DNA from: Spartinivicinus poritis
GTDB lineage: Bacteria > Pseudomonadota > Gammaproteobacteria > Pseudomonadales > Zooshikellaceae
Assembly: GCF_028858535.1 (NCBI RefSeq)
Contig: NZ_JAPMOU010000012.1
Coordinates: 1 to 64,000 of the forward strand
Direction of reading: 5' to 3'
Length of the DNA stretch: 64,000 bases
Position 1 is the first letter of the stretch. Each line of letters opens with the position of its first letter. The notes under the pieces were generated by a model. It saw only the letters and a program-made list of their open reading frames with translations. It ran no database searches and was not told where the DNA came from. This document shows positions 27,601 through 39,500 of the stretch, piece by piece. The position numbers and the translations under genes are program-made.

Positions 27601-30556
27601 GTTGCAAGATCAAATCGAACCGGAAGTTTGTTATCGCCAAGGGAGACGTTTTAAAGCAGGTTTTAAAGCGTCGCCACTCGAAAACACATCAGCCTATCAA
27701 AGTAATCACTTTGACCGACATTTGCTGTTTGCAGGTAATGATGTGGTGTGGATTACTGGTGGTACGCGTGGCTTAGGTATGCTGTGCGCTAAACACTGGT
27801 TAAAGGCTTATGGAGCACGCAACTTTGTGTTGATGGGGCAAGCTGCTTTACCCGCACGGGAATCTTGGCCGGCATTGGTCGGGTCATCAGACAGTGATCC
27901 TGTTTTGCAGCAAAAAATACGGGATATTCAGTACTTAGAAAGCCAGGGAGCAACGGTAAAAGTGCTGGCAACGCCGCTATCTGATATAGCGGCTATCCGG
28001 ACTGATTTACTGGCAGTTAAACGGGAATTAGGCCCAATCAAGGGGGTGATTCACTGTGCAGGACAGGCTGACTTCACAACGCCAGCCTTTATTCGCAAGC
28101 AAACGGAAAGTATAGAGCGATTGTGTGAGCCCAAAATAAAAGGGCTAGCCGTTTTGCACGAAGTGCTAAAGGACGAACCGCTGAAGTACTTTGTACTATT
28201 TTCCTCCGTCTCAGCCACTATACCGACCCTAGCCGTTGGTCATAGTGATTATGCCTTAGCGAATGCGTATATGGATTATTTTGCGCAATATCAGCAAGGA
28301 CAAGGCTACTCCTTCTATCAGAGTATCCAGTGGCCGAACTGGAAGCAAACGGGGATGGGGGAAGTGACCAATCCGGTATATCAAAGCAGTGGACTATTGA
28401 GCCATACCAATCAACAAGGCTTAAAACTGTTAGATCACGTGTTAGCCCATGGCCACAACTCGGTATTGATGCCGGCAATGATCGATGGTGCCCGTTTTAA
28501 TCTGTCATCATTATTTTATCGGCAAGCTGAAACAGTAAAACCATTACCAATTGATCCAACGCTAGATCAAAGCAGTGATAAAGTGCATAACCGGGGTAAG
28601 AGTGGGTTAGAGACTGATACAGCTTTACAATCGCAGTCATTATCTATAACGGATCAAACAATCACCTGGCTAACCGCCCTGCTTGGCAAGGAGCTGGCAT
28701 TAACCCCAGATTTTTTGGAGCCTGACAAACCCATTCAGGAATATGGTGTTGATTCCATTGTATTGGCTCAACTTGTCAACCGCATGGATAGGGATTTGCC
28801 TGGTTTAAACATTGATCCAAGCTTGGTGCTTGCTTACCCAACCATTGAATCACTTAGCCAGTATTTAGCTAGCTCGCATGAAGAAAAGCTTGCCCAGCAG
28901 TTTTCAGTAAGCAACCAAACCAAGCCCACTGCAGATTTGGAACAGGATCAAGCTTCCTTACCTAATATAGCTCCAACGCAGTTTTCAGCAGAAAAGCCAC
29001 AAGTAAAACAACAAGCAACAGTTGCTAAGACTTCAATAAGAAAAATTGCTGTGATTGGAATGGGTTGCCATTTTCCTGATGCGGATAACCTCGACCAATA
29101 TTGGCAAAACTTAGCAACGGGTCACGACAGTATTGGTGAAGTCCCGCTGTCTCGCTGGAACACAGATAGCTATTATCACCCTGACACCTTCCAGCATCAG
29201 AAAAGCATCAGTAAGTGGGGAGGGTTTTTAGCCGATATAGAAGCTTTTGATCCAGATTACTTCGGCATTGATGAATCCTTAGCGGCTCAGATAGATCCCT
29301 TGGAAAGGCAGTGGCTAGAAGTTAGCGCAGAGGCGCTGGCTGATGCAGGCTATGAAAAAGCTGATCTCTGGGGGAAGCCCGTTGGTGTCTATGTTGGGTC
29401 CAGGACGAGTAATTTTGCCAGTAAACTCGATACATTGGCAAAAGACGTTCTGGTAGGGGTGGGGCAAAATTTTATCGCTGCCCATCTAGCCCATATTTAC
29501 AATTTCACTGGTCCCAACCTGGTTGTAGATGCCGCTTGTGCTAGCGCTTTAACCGCCATTCATTTGGCGGTACAAAGCCTCAGACAGGGTGAGTCAGAAA
29601 TCGCCCTCGCCGGTGGTGTCGATATCCTGCTGGATGAACAGCCTTTTATTACCTTAAGTCGAGCACAGGTTTTATCCCCCGATGGGCGTTGTAAAACCTT
29701 TGATGAAAAGGCCAATGGCATAGGCATCGGTGAAGGCTGTGGGGTACTGGTATTAAAGCCTTTGGAAGCTGCTATTGAGGATAACAATAAAATCTATGGG
29801 GTGATTGAAGGTTCAGCGGTTAATAACGATGGCAACACCATGGGGGTCACTACACCAAACCCCACCGCTCAGCAAAAATTAATTGAGTCGGCTATTGCTG
29901 ATGCACAGATTCAAGCCCGGTCGATCAGCTATGTAGAAACCCACGGAACAGGCACCTTGATTGGTGACCCCATTGAGCTGAAAGCACTCACGGCTATTTT
30001 TGATAAAGCGCAAACAGAAAAGCAGGTATGCGGTGTCGGTAGTGTTAAAAGCAATATTGGGCATTTACTGAGTGCGGCGGGTGTAGCCAGTGTAATCAAA
30101 GTGCTATTGTCGATGGTCCATCGAAAAATCCCACCTACCTTACATTGTCAAAACCCTAATCCTCGGTTCGACTTTGATAACTCACCATTGTATCCAGTAC
30201 TCCAGCTCAAAGACTGGAAGGCTGCGTCGCTCCGAGCCGGGATTAGCTCGTTTGGTTTAGGTGGCAATAATGCTCACTTAATTATCAGTGATGAAGGCAT
30301 CCCTGCTAACCGACTGGCTGATACCCAGCCACGCAAAGCGCCTGTAATTTTTCAGCGCAAAAGGTATTGGCCAGACCCTCAGCGAAGCAAAAAACAGTCT
30401 CGGTTTGTAGATAAAAAAAACCAGACAGTAGAAAAAAAATCAGCAGTTCAATATTTACAGAATATTCAGTCTGAAAATGCAAAAAAAATTATTCACACGG
30501 ATGAAACCGTAGCACAAAAAAAACAATTTATGCGCTTTTTCGAATTGGTGAAATAA
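24671..30556 (+). CDS. Trans-AT PKS: ACP-KS-KR-ACP-KS
   Basis: A 1961-aa synthase whose start overlaps the previous stop (ATGA). Domains: ACP (7-87; GLTSSIGMIW, Ser43 and Trp49); KS3 (172-610; DTACSAS, EMHGTGT and NIGH intact); KR (about 797-1284, NADPH loop TGGTRGLG from 1022, catalytic Tyr in SDYALAN); ACP (1327-1404; GVDSIVL); KS4 (1455-1874; DAACASA, ETHGTGT and NIGH intact). The KR lacks the LDD-type Asp, suggesting the A-type stereochemical class. The first ACP completes the module begun on the upstream protein and has the Trp at Ser+6 that marks acceptor ACPs of beta-branching. The terminal KS4 has no partner ACP on this protein; its DH-ACP-KR follows on the next one. The lysine-rich, helix-prone tail after KS4 may serve docking. 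Confidence 0.92.
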   Translation: MNFSQDKLGIIQTKIGLMLAEELHLPADVIDPEKNFVELGLTSSIGMIWVSRINQVFGLSIPAVRLYSYPTLQTFSAYLLKACQALGQETSQQVPAQERQATRKSIAPTLPVKQSVQLSLMNPHRNTASIRSRYKAQGNRTRFTGAKSNQQRFSATHKECGSEKETSNTTAKPAIAIVGMSGKFPKANNVMAFWNVIKNKVDCISEVPNDRWPMGYYYDKNPHSPGKSYSKWMGLLDEAEYFDPLFFNISPAEAPFIDPQQRLFLEAAWGCLEDAGYAADSLSDSRCGVFVGCGHYGYLGCGHPDYQGDGQQATAMTNAFSFTGGSPSILAARVSYFLNLKGPCLVIDTACSASLVAIAQACNSLVLGDSDVALAGGVSAIMNPSIHIMASRAGMLSKEGRCFTLDQRANGFVPGEGVGVVALKRLEDAEKDNDAIYGVIQGWGVNQDGKTNGITAPNPAAQSELIKSVYSQTGINPEDIQLIEMHGTGTQLGDPVEVEALVEAFQSFTDKSHYCALGAVKSNIGHLLAAAGVAGVIKVLLAIKHRQLPPTLHFEKANPHIQLSNSPFYVNTACQPWEVEASKARTAAVSSFSFCGTNAHLVIAEHHALRSTRPVSQHQPKPVAVVLSAKHPDQLQVAVANLLAFIRNTPISQTEQVTLLKELAYTLQVGRVAMKVRLGIIATSMEALEDRLQHCLDNNYLLSENGLTQPRSQQIYVSHLKGNQPKPANQPSPRAQTGEVDKLLALWVEGSEVDWNQLYPDQKPRRIHLPTYPFARQRYRLATAATSKATEDCAAEPSALLLDKDWQPQELVATLSGAEKQPLPLNDHILVLITPSLNDLTKAIKAVFPNSQILTAEALTGHQPENSSQVIDWGLISGCLDLTGLDPNYNDEDFDWLTYLQAMIEQSDAEKLRCIQLTQGLENFNLATKPTLSGAKRVGLYRMLQNEYHKVISRHIDIDQYFSLEANQLIHCIYNEWLQDQIEPEVCYRQGRRFKAGFKASPLENTSAYQSNHFDRHLLFAGNDVVWITGGTRGLGMLCAKHWLKAYGARNFVLMGQAALPARESWPALVGSSDSDPVLQQKIRDIQYLESQGATVKVLATPLSDIAAIRTDLLAVKRELGPIKGVIHCAGQADFTTPAFIRKQTESIERLCEPKIKGLAVLHEVLKDEPLKYFVLFSSVSATIPTLAVGHSDYALANAYMDYFAQYQQGQGYSFYQSIQWPNWKQTGMGEVTNPVYQSSGLLSHTNQQGLKLLDHVLAHGHNSVLMPAMIDGARFNLSSLFYRQAETVKPLPIDPTLDQSSDKVHNRGKSGLETDTALQSQSLSITDQTITWLTALLGKELALTPDFLEPDKPIQEYGVDSIVLAQLVNRMDRDLPGLNIDPSLVLAYPTIESLSQYLASSHEEKLAQQFSVSNQTKPTADLEQDQASLPNIAPTQFSAEKPQVKQQATVAKTSIRKIAVIGMGCHFPDADNLDQYWQNLATGHDSIGEVPLSRWNTDSYYHPDTFQHQKSISKWGGFLADIEAFDPDYFGIDESLAAQIDPLERQWLEVSAEALADAGYEKADLWGKPVGVYVGSRTSNFASKLDTLAKDVLVGVGQNFIAAHLAHIYNFTGPNLVVDAACASALTAIHLAVQSLRQGESEIALAGGVDILLDEQPFITLSRAQVLSPDGRCKTFDEKANGIGIGEGCGVLVLKPLEAAIEDNNKIYGVIEGSAVNNDGNTMGVTTPNPTAQQKLIESAIADAQIQARSISYVETHGTGTLIGDPIELKALTAIFDKAQTEKQVCGVGSVKSNIGHLLSAAGVASVIKVLLSMVHRKIPPTLHCQNPNPRFDFDNSPLYPVLQLKDWKAASLRAGISSFGLGGNNAHLIISDEGIPANRLADTQPRKAPVIFQRKRYWPDPQRSKKQSRFVDKKNQTVEKKSAVQYLQNIQSENAKKIIHTDETVAQKKQFMRFFELVK

Positions 30557-30563
30557 CGACGTT

Positions 30564-33500
30564 ATGAGAAAAAAAGCTCAATATCAGTTTATTCTGGAAA
30601 ATGATAATTTTATTGTCCGTGATCACCGCGTACATGATGTACGTATTTTACCAGGCGTGACTTTTTTAGATGTTATTTATCGATTCGGCCAGCAGTTATT
30701 CGGCCACTGTAATTTTGAATTACAGGCTATTTTATTCAAAGCGCCAATTGCAACGACTGAGTCATGGGATAAAAAAGTACGAGTCATTTTTACCCCTCAG
30801 TTGACGGATAGCCAATGGCAGGTGACCATTCAAAGTCAGCCGATTAAGCCTGGGCAGGCACATGATGAGGATTGGGATGAAAATGCCGAGTGTCAATTAA
30901 CACTGGTAAAATCCCATCAGCAGAAAACTACCTCAATAAATGATGACAAAGCCCTAGCCATTGACCCGCAAGCATTTATTAAACAAGCCACTGATCAGTG
31001 GTCGATGGAGGGGATTTATCAGTTGGCTCGTCAGGTAGGTGTTGAACATCGCACGTTTATGAAGACAGCAGGTGTGGTGTATCGGCAGGGTGACGAGGAA
31101 CTAATGCATCTTAAACTGAATGCGCTGGCAGAAGAATTCCGGGAGAATTTTTATGCCCACCCGGCCTTTTTAGATGGGGCAACCTTTGCAGGCTCCTCTG
31201 GAAAGCTTGCCGGCCACGATGCTGGGGTTTTTTATGGGCAGATGCCTTATATTCCTATTTCAATTCAACGGTTCCGTGCCTATAGTGCGCTGCCCTCTGA
31301 GATTTATGTGTATTCACGGGGTACTACTGACCCGCATCCAGCTCGCCAGCCACACCAACAGCCTGATGTTATCTCCAACGATATTACCCTTTTTAATCAG
31401 CAAGGTTTGGTTCTCGCTGAATTTCATCACCTGTCATTAAAGCGTATTCGTAGTCCTGAATTAATTCAACGATTGATGTCCAGTGCCGCTAGTTCTCAAG
31501 CGCCAGAGTCGATAAAGTGGAATTCACCCGTGAAACCGGTGGCTAAACCTGAGGGCGTGGGTGCTGACAATCAAACCCAACAACAGGTTGTGGATACTGA
31601 CTTGCTGAAAGCGCAAACACAGCGGTATTTGCAAAAAGCTATCGGTAAAGTCTTGGCCAAACCCAGTGACCAGGTGGGTATAAACACTGGGTTTTATAGT
31701 CTGGGGTTAGATTCGACCCAGCTATTGTATTTGGTTAAACAGTTGGAGCAAGGGCTGGCTGCGTCGCTATACCCAACGTTGTTATTTGAATACACGACCA
31801 TCCACGCCTTATCGGACTACTTGATAGAAAGGTATAGCCATGCCCTGGCTAATCTCTTCCAACGACCAGATGCTGATCATTCACCAGTTGAAGTAAGTGG
31901 ACAAAACAAAGCGTCATTAGATGAGCCAAGGGAAGTACCAGAGAACTCATTACTGGAAGACAAGACGTGGTGTTTTGCCCCGAAATGGCAAGTGCAATCC
32001 TTAGCAAAGACGACTGTAGCGAACCCGATAGCGCAGCGGATTATCCTCTGCCACCCTTCATCATCAGTCTTGGAAAACTTATCTGCTTCCTTTGGCGATG
32101 GGGTGGTCATCGTCCAGCCGGTTGTCCATGAGAGTATCGCTACAGATTTTCGTCACCAGTTTGACCTTACCTTACAGCAGATACAAGGCTACTTGCAGGG
32201 GCCGGTCACTACTCCGTTGGCGTTGCAAGTACTGGGTGATTTTCGGGGTGATAACTGTTATAGCCGAGCTTTAGCTGGATTATTAAGAACTGCCCAGCAA
32301 GAGAACCCCCTTATTCATGGCCAGATTATTGGCATTGATGATCTGGATGAGTACCCCATAGAAGTGTTGGCGAGCCTGTTAAAGCAAGAAGCCTATGGTT
32401 ACGACCGCCACAGAATACAGGTCCACTATCGCGGTAAGTCTGCTAAGCAACGTTATATTGAGCGGTTGGTGCCAGTATCACTTGGGCAATCTGCTGAGCG
32501 TTCCCCGCTACAAGCATCACAGCAGCCACTCCAAGCGGCTGAACCTGTGGTTTATCGGGAGCAGGGCGTTTATCTGATTACCGGTGGGCTGGGTGGTTTG
32601 GGCTATCACTTGGCGCAAGCCTTAGCACAAACGGCCAGAGTCAGATTGGTGTTAGTAGGACGGTCGGTACTCAATCAGTCAGGCCAAGCAAAGCTTGAGC
32701 AACTGAGGCAGCGAGGCTCTGAGGTCACTTATATATCGACAGATATCAGCCAAAGCGAAGCAGTACAAGCATTAGTGAGCCAAATAAAGCAAGACTATGG
32801 TCAGCTCAACGGCATTTTTCACAGCGCTGGTGTTATTCGAGACTCGGTTCTGTTAAAGAAAAAACCACAAGAAATTGATGATGTTTTTGGCTCCAAAGTC
32901 CATGGCTTGTGTTATTTAGATCAGGCGACCCAAACCGAACCCCTGGATTTTTTCCTGTTATATTCCTCTATTTCGGCAGTGACAGGCAATTTAGGGCAAG
33001 CTGATTATGCCAGTGCAAATGGGTTTATGGATATATTCGCCCAAGTGCGTAATCAGCGAGTGAAAGCAGGGCAGCGCAGTGGCCAGACAATCACCATTAA
33101 CTGGCCCTTGTGGCAAGAGGGAGGGATGAGTCTGCCAGATGAGTTGGTGAGTATGATCAAAGCAGCTTCCGGGATGACGCTATTACCGACTTCAGCAGGT
33201 TTGGCTGTATTAACTAAAGCGTTGTATCAGACACCGACTCAGTGGGTCATTTGCCAAGGAAATGAAAGCCAGATCCGACAGCATTTAGGGCTAGTTGCCG
33301 ACAAGGTAATGATCACCTCAAGGGGGGAGCAAGCCGATATCGCCATTGTGGGATTAGCTGGCTCTTATCCAATGGCTCAAGATATAGCCGAATTTAGCCG
33401 CAATTTACGAGCAGGGCGCGACTGCATTACCGCGATTCCTAAAGACCGGTGGGACTCTACGGCATTTTCCTATCAAGTGGAGGATTATTATCAATGGGGC

Positions 33501-36500
33501 GGCTTTATCGGCGATATCGATAAATTCGACCCGCTATTTTTTAATATTTCCCCTCGGCAAGCAGAAATTATGGATCCTCAAGCCCGACTTTTTTTACAAA
33601 CGGCTTGGGCGGCATGTGAAGATGCGGGGGTGTATTTTGATCGTAATGCTCATGGTAGCAACCCCGTAGGTGTTTTTGTCGGTGCCTTTTGGAGCCACTA
33701 TGAGTTATACAGCCAGGGTGCTTCTCAGGGTGGGCAGCCGATGGCTTTTGGCAATAGCCTGGCTTCCATTGCCAACATGGTGTCTTACAGCTTGAATTTA
33801 CATGGGCCATCCATTGCCCTGGATACCATGTGTTCGTCAGCACTGACTTCGATTCATCTTGCTTGTGAAAGTATCCGCCGTCAGGAATGCCAGTATGCCA
33901 TTGCTGGTGGTGTGAATGTGGTGACACACCCACATAAGTACCTGTTTTTAAAGGAGATGGAATTCTTATCCAGCGATGGGCGTTGCCGGAGTTTTGGTGA
34001 TGGTGGTGACGGCTATGTCCCTGGTGAAGGGGTTGGTGCTGTTTTGCTGACAAGCCTAGAAAATGCAGAGGCAGCCGGGCATTCCATTTATGGGGTTATC
34101 AAAGGCTCCAGCATCAACCATGTTGGTAAAACCTCTGGGGCTATGGTACCCAGCCCGCACGCCCAAGCGGAATTGATCAGCGCTGCATTAACTCAAACGG
34201 GTGTTGATCCTCGTACGATAAGTTATGTCGAAGCCCATGGCACAGGTACCCGCTTGGGAGATCCCATCGAAGTTCAGGGACTACAGACAGCTTTTAAACA
34301 ATGGACCTCAGAGACACAGTACTGTGCTTTGGGTTCATCCAAATCTAATATTGGCCATCTAGAGGCAGCAGCAGGAGTAGCAGGGCTGACAAAGATATTA
34401 TTACAGCTCAAATATCAGGAGATTTTTCCAACGCTGCATGCTGAGACCCTTAATCGACATATTCTGTTGGAGGAGTCACCTTTTTATCTTCCGAAGGCCC
34501 TACAGCCTTGGCCAAGGCCAGAAATTATCGATGAAGATGGTGAAACCAGCATTTACCCAAGGCGCTCTGGGGTGAGTGCATTTGGGGCTAACGGCAGTAA
34601 TGCCCATCTAATTATTGAAGAATATATCCCATTACCTGCTGAGGAGCAGGAAAAGCCCCTGTTTGCCAGGCAAGGCTCCTACCTGATTGTGCTTTCAGCG
34701 CAGCACCAAACCCAGCTGAGGGCAGTCATTGTTAATTTGCTGCAAGCGCTGACTGAAGTCGATGATCATAGAGCACCTGATATTGGTGATATTGCTTATA
34801 CCTTACAGGTCGGCCGTGAAGCGATGGATGAGCGGCTAGGGCTACTAGTGCGCTCGACAGAAGAGTTGAAGCGTCAACTGACTGCCTATCTTCAAGACGC
34901 TGAAAGCGTCAATGGCTTTTACCGTGGTACAGCCAAGCCTCACAATGACATGCTTGCATTGTTTGCCACTGATGAAGATCTACAAGCAGCGATGGCTGAC
35001 TGGATCGCTAAAGGTAAGTACGAAAAACTGCTATCACTTTGGGTTAATGGCTTGCGAGTGGATTGGCACAGGCTTTATGGGGCTGTCAAACCACGCCGGG
35101 TCAGCCTGCCTACTTATCCTATTGTGAAAGAGCGCTATTGGGTAGAAACCAACATACCCGATAAGGATAAGAGCGCTACAGTTCAGCGGGCTGCTTACTT
35201 TATGAGGAAAAATTGGACAGTATCTCCGGTGCCAATGCTGGCACTAGCTGGGAGTAGTCCTGCCCCTCTTCAAGAAAATAAGCACTCGGCCATTATTATT
35301 TATAACCAGGCAACAACAAAGCTGGCAGAAGCTTTAGCGAAGCAGTTTCATCAGGCACTACCGTTGGCTGTGACGGCCATTGACGATGAAATGGCTAGCA
35401 TTGAACAGTTTATTTCCCATTGTACAACTTGGCTTGATCTCTCTGGGGTGTTTCAAGATGAATTGCCCCAAGCTCCTGGCTCTTTCGACTGGATACGCCC
35501 ACTGCAAGCTTTATTAGAACACAAACGTACTGGTGGAATCTGCTTGCTACAGGTCACCCAGGGGCTTGAGTCTTGTCAAAATGCCAGTACCAGTCCAGCA
35601 GGGGCGCAAGCAGCAGGCTTATACCGTATGTTGCAAGCCGAATATCCAGCTATCACTAGCAAACACCTGGATCTTGATCCCAAGTTACAAACGGTTTCCG
35701 AGCTAGTGTCGATTATCTTGCAGGAAATCGCTCTTGAGGGCCGTGAAATAGCCGTTTGCTATCGAGGTCAGCAGCGGTTTGTGCCGGCCCTGGAAGTGCA
35801 ACCGCTGTTGGCTGTGAAGGCGCCAAAAAACCGGTTTAGCCCTGATCAAGTGCTACTGATAACAGGAGGAACTCAAGGACTTGGCTTGCTTTGCGCACGC
35901 CATTTGGTTGCCCACTATGGTGTCAAACAACTGGTTTTGACGGGGCGTGAAGTGATTCCTCCAAAAGGGGAGTGGAATAGGCTTGCGGACTTTTCTGCGT
36001 CTTTGCAGCAAAAAATCCAGGCGATTCAAGGGTTAGAAGACCAGGGAGTGACTGTCCGCGTGCTGTCCTTAGCGCTGGTTAATCAGGAAGCGGTAGTGGC
36101 TGAAATTAAAGCCATTGAAACCACGATGGGGCCAATTGCTGGTTTGATTCACGCGGCAGGGACAGCAGATGCACATAACCCAGCGTTTATCCGTAAGTCA
36201 GTGGACAGTATGTCAACGGTGCTGTCGCCTAAAGTGCAGGGTACGCTCAATCTCTTACAGTCACTGAATCCCAGTAATCTAGCGTTTGCCTTGTTATTCT
36301 CATCTATTTCGGCAGAAATTCCTTCCCTGGCGGCCGGGCAGAGTGACTATGCAATGGCCAACGCCTTTATGGACTATATTGCACAAGCTAACCATCAGGG
36401 GTTGCCAGTGGTCAGTATCCAGTGGCCAAGCTGGAAGGATACTGGCATGGGAGAGGTTAAGAGTCAGGCGTATCAAAATACCGGGTTGTTGAGCATCACC

Positions 36501-39500
36501 GATCAAGAAGGGCTGGCATTTCTGGATAATATTCTGGCTCAGCTCAAGACACCGCTAATCGGGTCAGTTATTGCACCGGTCATCGTGAATTCTGTTGAAT
36601 TTAAGGCAGAAGCTCTGTTGACGTTACCGAATGGGCAGCATAGCCCGATAAAGCCTTCCCCAGCAAAAAATACCCAGAAAAACACGGTTCAAATAACTAC
36701 TAGCTGCCACCATCCGGCGGCTAACCCATTATTGACTGATTCAGCCAAGCCACGTTTATATGCCTACTTGCAGGGATTAGTTGAGGCCGAAGCGAAGTTG
36801 AAACCGGGGCAACTGGATGTTGACACCCCTTTTGCCAATTACGGCATAGACTCCATCATATTGACGCAAATACTGCGAAAGCTCCAGCAGGCACTAGCCC
36901 TTGAGTTGGAGCCTTCGATTCTTCTGGAGTATTCAACCCTAGCGGCTTTTGGTGACTGGTTAATCCGAAGCTATCCTGTTGAAATAGCTGGGATAGAAGG
37001 GGGGTTGCCAGCAAAACCAGACCCAGAGGTTTTATCAACCAGTAGTGCAGGGACAGCCACGGTTGCCGATAAGCGGAATGAAAGCACCCAGGAAGAGCTT
37101 CAAGCGCAACCGCAAGCAGAGAGTTCACAGGCAGCGGCGTTATCCCCAAAAGCCCCCATTGCAGTGATTGGTATGGCTTGTCGTTTTCCCGGTGCTGAGG
37201 ATGTGGAGGCTTATTGGCAGTTATTGGCGCAGGGGCAATCAGCCCTGCAAAAAATTCCCAAAAGCCATTGGGGTAGGCAAACCGATTATTACGCGGGCTT
37301 GTTAAACGATGTTTATGGCTTTGACCCTGAATTTTTCCAACTGCCGGTAGCAGATGTACAACACATGGACCCTCAGGCACTTGTGTTGCTGGAGGAAAGC
37401 CTGAAAGCATTTTATCACGCCGGGTATACCCATCAGTCTATGAGTGGCTCCAATATGGGGGTTTACATCGGTGGGCGGGCTCCGGTACCGGCAGCTGTTG
37501 AGTGCTTGGATAAAGCGCGCAATCCAATGATGATTGCCGGTCAAAATTACTTAGCGGCCAACCTGGCTCAGTTTTTTAATTTACAGGGGCCTGCTTTAGT
37601 GGTTGATACCGCTTGTTCTTCTGCTTTGGTCGCGATGAAAATGGCGACTGACGCTTTACAGGCTGGAGCGACTGAGATGGCCTTAGTGGGGGGGGTGAGC
37701 TTACTCACTAGCCCTACTGCTCATGAGATGTTCACTAGACGTAACCTGTTACAAGAAAATGGCGAGTTTCATATTCTCGACCAAAGAGCTAATGGGGTAG
37801 TTCTGGGAGAGGGGGCTGGCGTTGTTTTGTTGAAGCCACTTTCTCAAGCGGAACAAGATGGCGATCGTATTTACGCGGTGATTGACGGGCTTGCAGTCAA
37901 CAATGATGGTAGAACTGCTGGGCCAGCGACACCCAATATTGAAGCACAAAGAGCTGTGATGCAGGCGGCTTTGCAACAAAGTGGCTGTCAGCCAACACAA
38001 GTGCAGTACCTGGATGTGAATGGCTCTGGGTCGCAGGTGACGGATATTCTTGAAATGAAAGCGGTAGCTTCCATCTACCGAGCCGACTCTTCCTCTTCTA
38101 CTGCTTTGTCTTCTTCACCGTTGTATTTGGGTTCTATGAAACCGAATATTGGTCACCCCTTATGTGCCGAAGGCATGGCCAGTTTTATAAAAACAGTGTT
38201 GATGGTGCATCACCAGTGCTTAGTGCCGTTTCTCTCTGGTCAGGAGCCACTGGAACACTTTTCATTAGCCGCTGCTCAGTGTCAGCTACCCAGAGAACAG
38301 CAGTCAATGCCGCTGGCTTACGCGGCAATCAATTGCTTTGCTGATGGGGGAACCAATGCTCATGTGATTCTTAAACACTATGAGACCCATAAAGCTGATC
38401 CAGTCCGCTCCCCATTAGCATTACCGACGCTGAATCGGCGTGATGTCCGAAGCTTGCAACAGGGCCAGAATCCGGCGCTGGCAGCCGCTCCCCTGCAGAT
38501 GAAAACACTACAACATGGGTTTGCTCGCTCGAAAAGCTGGTCACAGCAGCTAACGGTAGATCATCCTGTACTTGGTAACCACCGTATCTATGGGCAGGCT
38601 GTGCTGCCTGGGCTGGCTTGGATTGACTTCCTATATCAGTGGTTTGCCGAAGAAGAACTGACTTATAACACCCTAGAGCTGCGGCATCTGTCAATCTATC
38701 GGCCACTGGTAGTTACTGAGATGGCCCCTGCCCAGCTGACAGTTGAAGCCCTACCGCAAGAAGCTGGGTATTGGCAGTTAACGGTAAGAGACCAGCGGGC
38801 CTCTGCCACCTCAGAGGCGATTTACATCACAGCTGAGATTCACCCAGTGACGCCGCATGCTTTTGTTGAGGCTGCCACTTTGCCACCAATGGCGCATTCA
38901 GCAAATAGTCCTGGGGCTGCTCAATACTTAGAGGATAACAAGAATAACGGGCAGCTAGCCGAGATTTATCAGCATTATCATCGGGAGCAGCTCAGTCATT
39001 CGGCCATCATGAAGCCGAGCGGGCATTTTTATTTGGATTCAGAGTCGCTTTGGGTATATGTCACTGAAAATAATCAAGGGCAGATAAGTCCAGCTGAATA
39101 CCTGTTTCACCCAGCGCTGATCGATGGCAGTGCACTTGGGCTTGGCTGGTTGGGAGCCAGCTTGGTGAAGGAAGAGACTGGTAAGGGCATCCAGCCAACA
39201 GCATCATACTTGTTCTTACCGCTTTACTATGAGTCTTTTTATGCCTCTGAGCCGTTGAAAGACAAATGTTACGCCAGAGTTCAGCGCGCTAGCTTAGTTG
39301 CTAAAGGTGAGCTGATTACTTTTACGGTGGAGTTTTTCACAGTTACTGGCAAGAAAATAGCTGAACTGAACAACCTCAGTACTAAGCGGGTGAGAAATGC
39401 GGAGTTTTTGGGTCAAAGCCAGCAGCCATCAGCTCAGCCTGCTTATTCAGAGGCACTCTCTGTCGCGATAGGAGCAACAACAGTGGCTTCAAGGGAGGGC

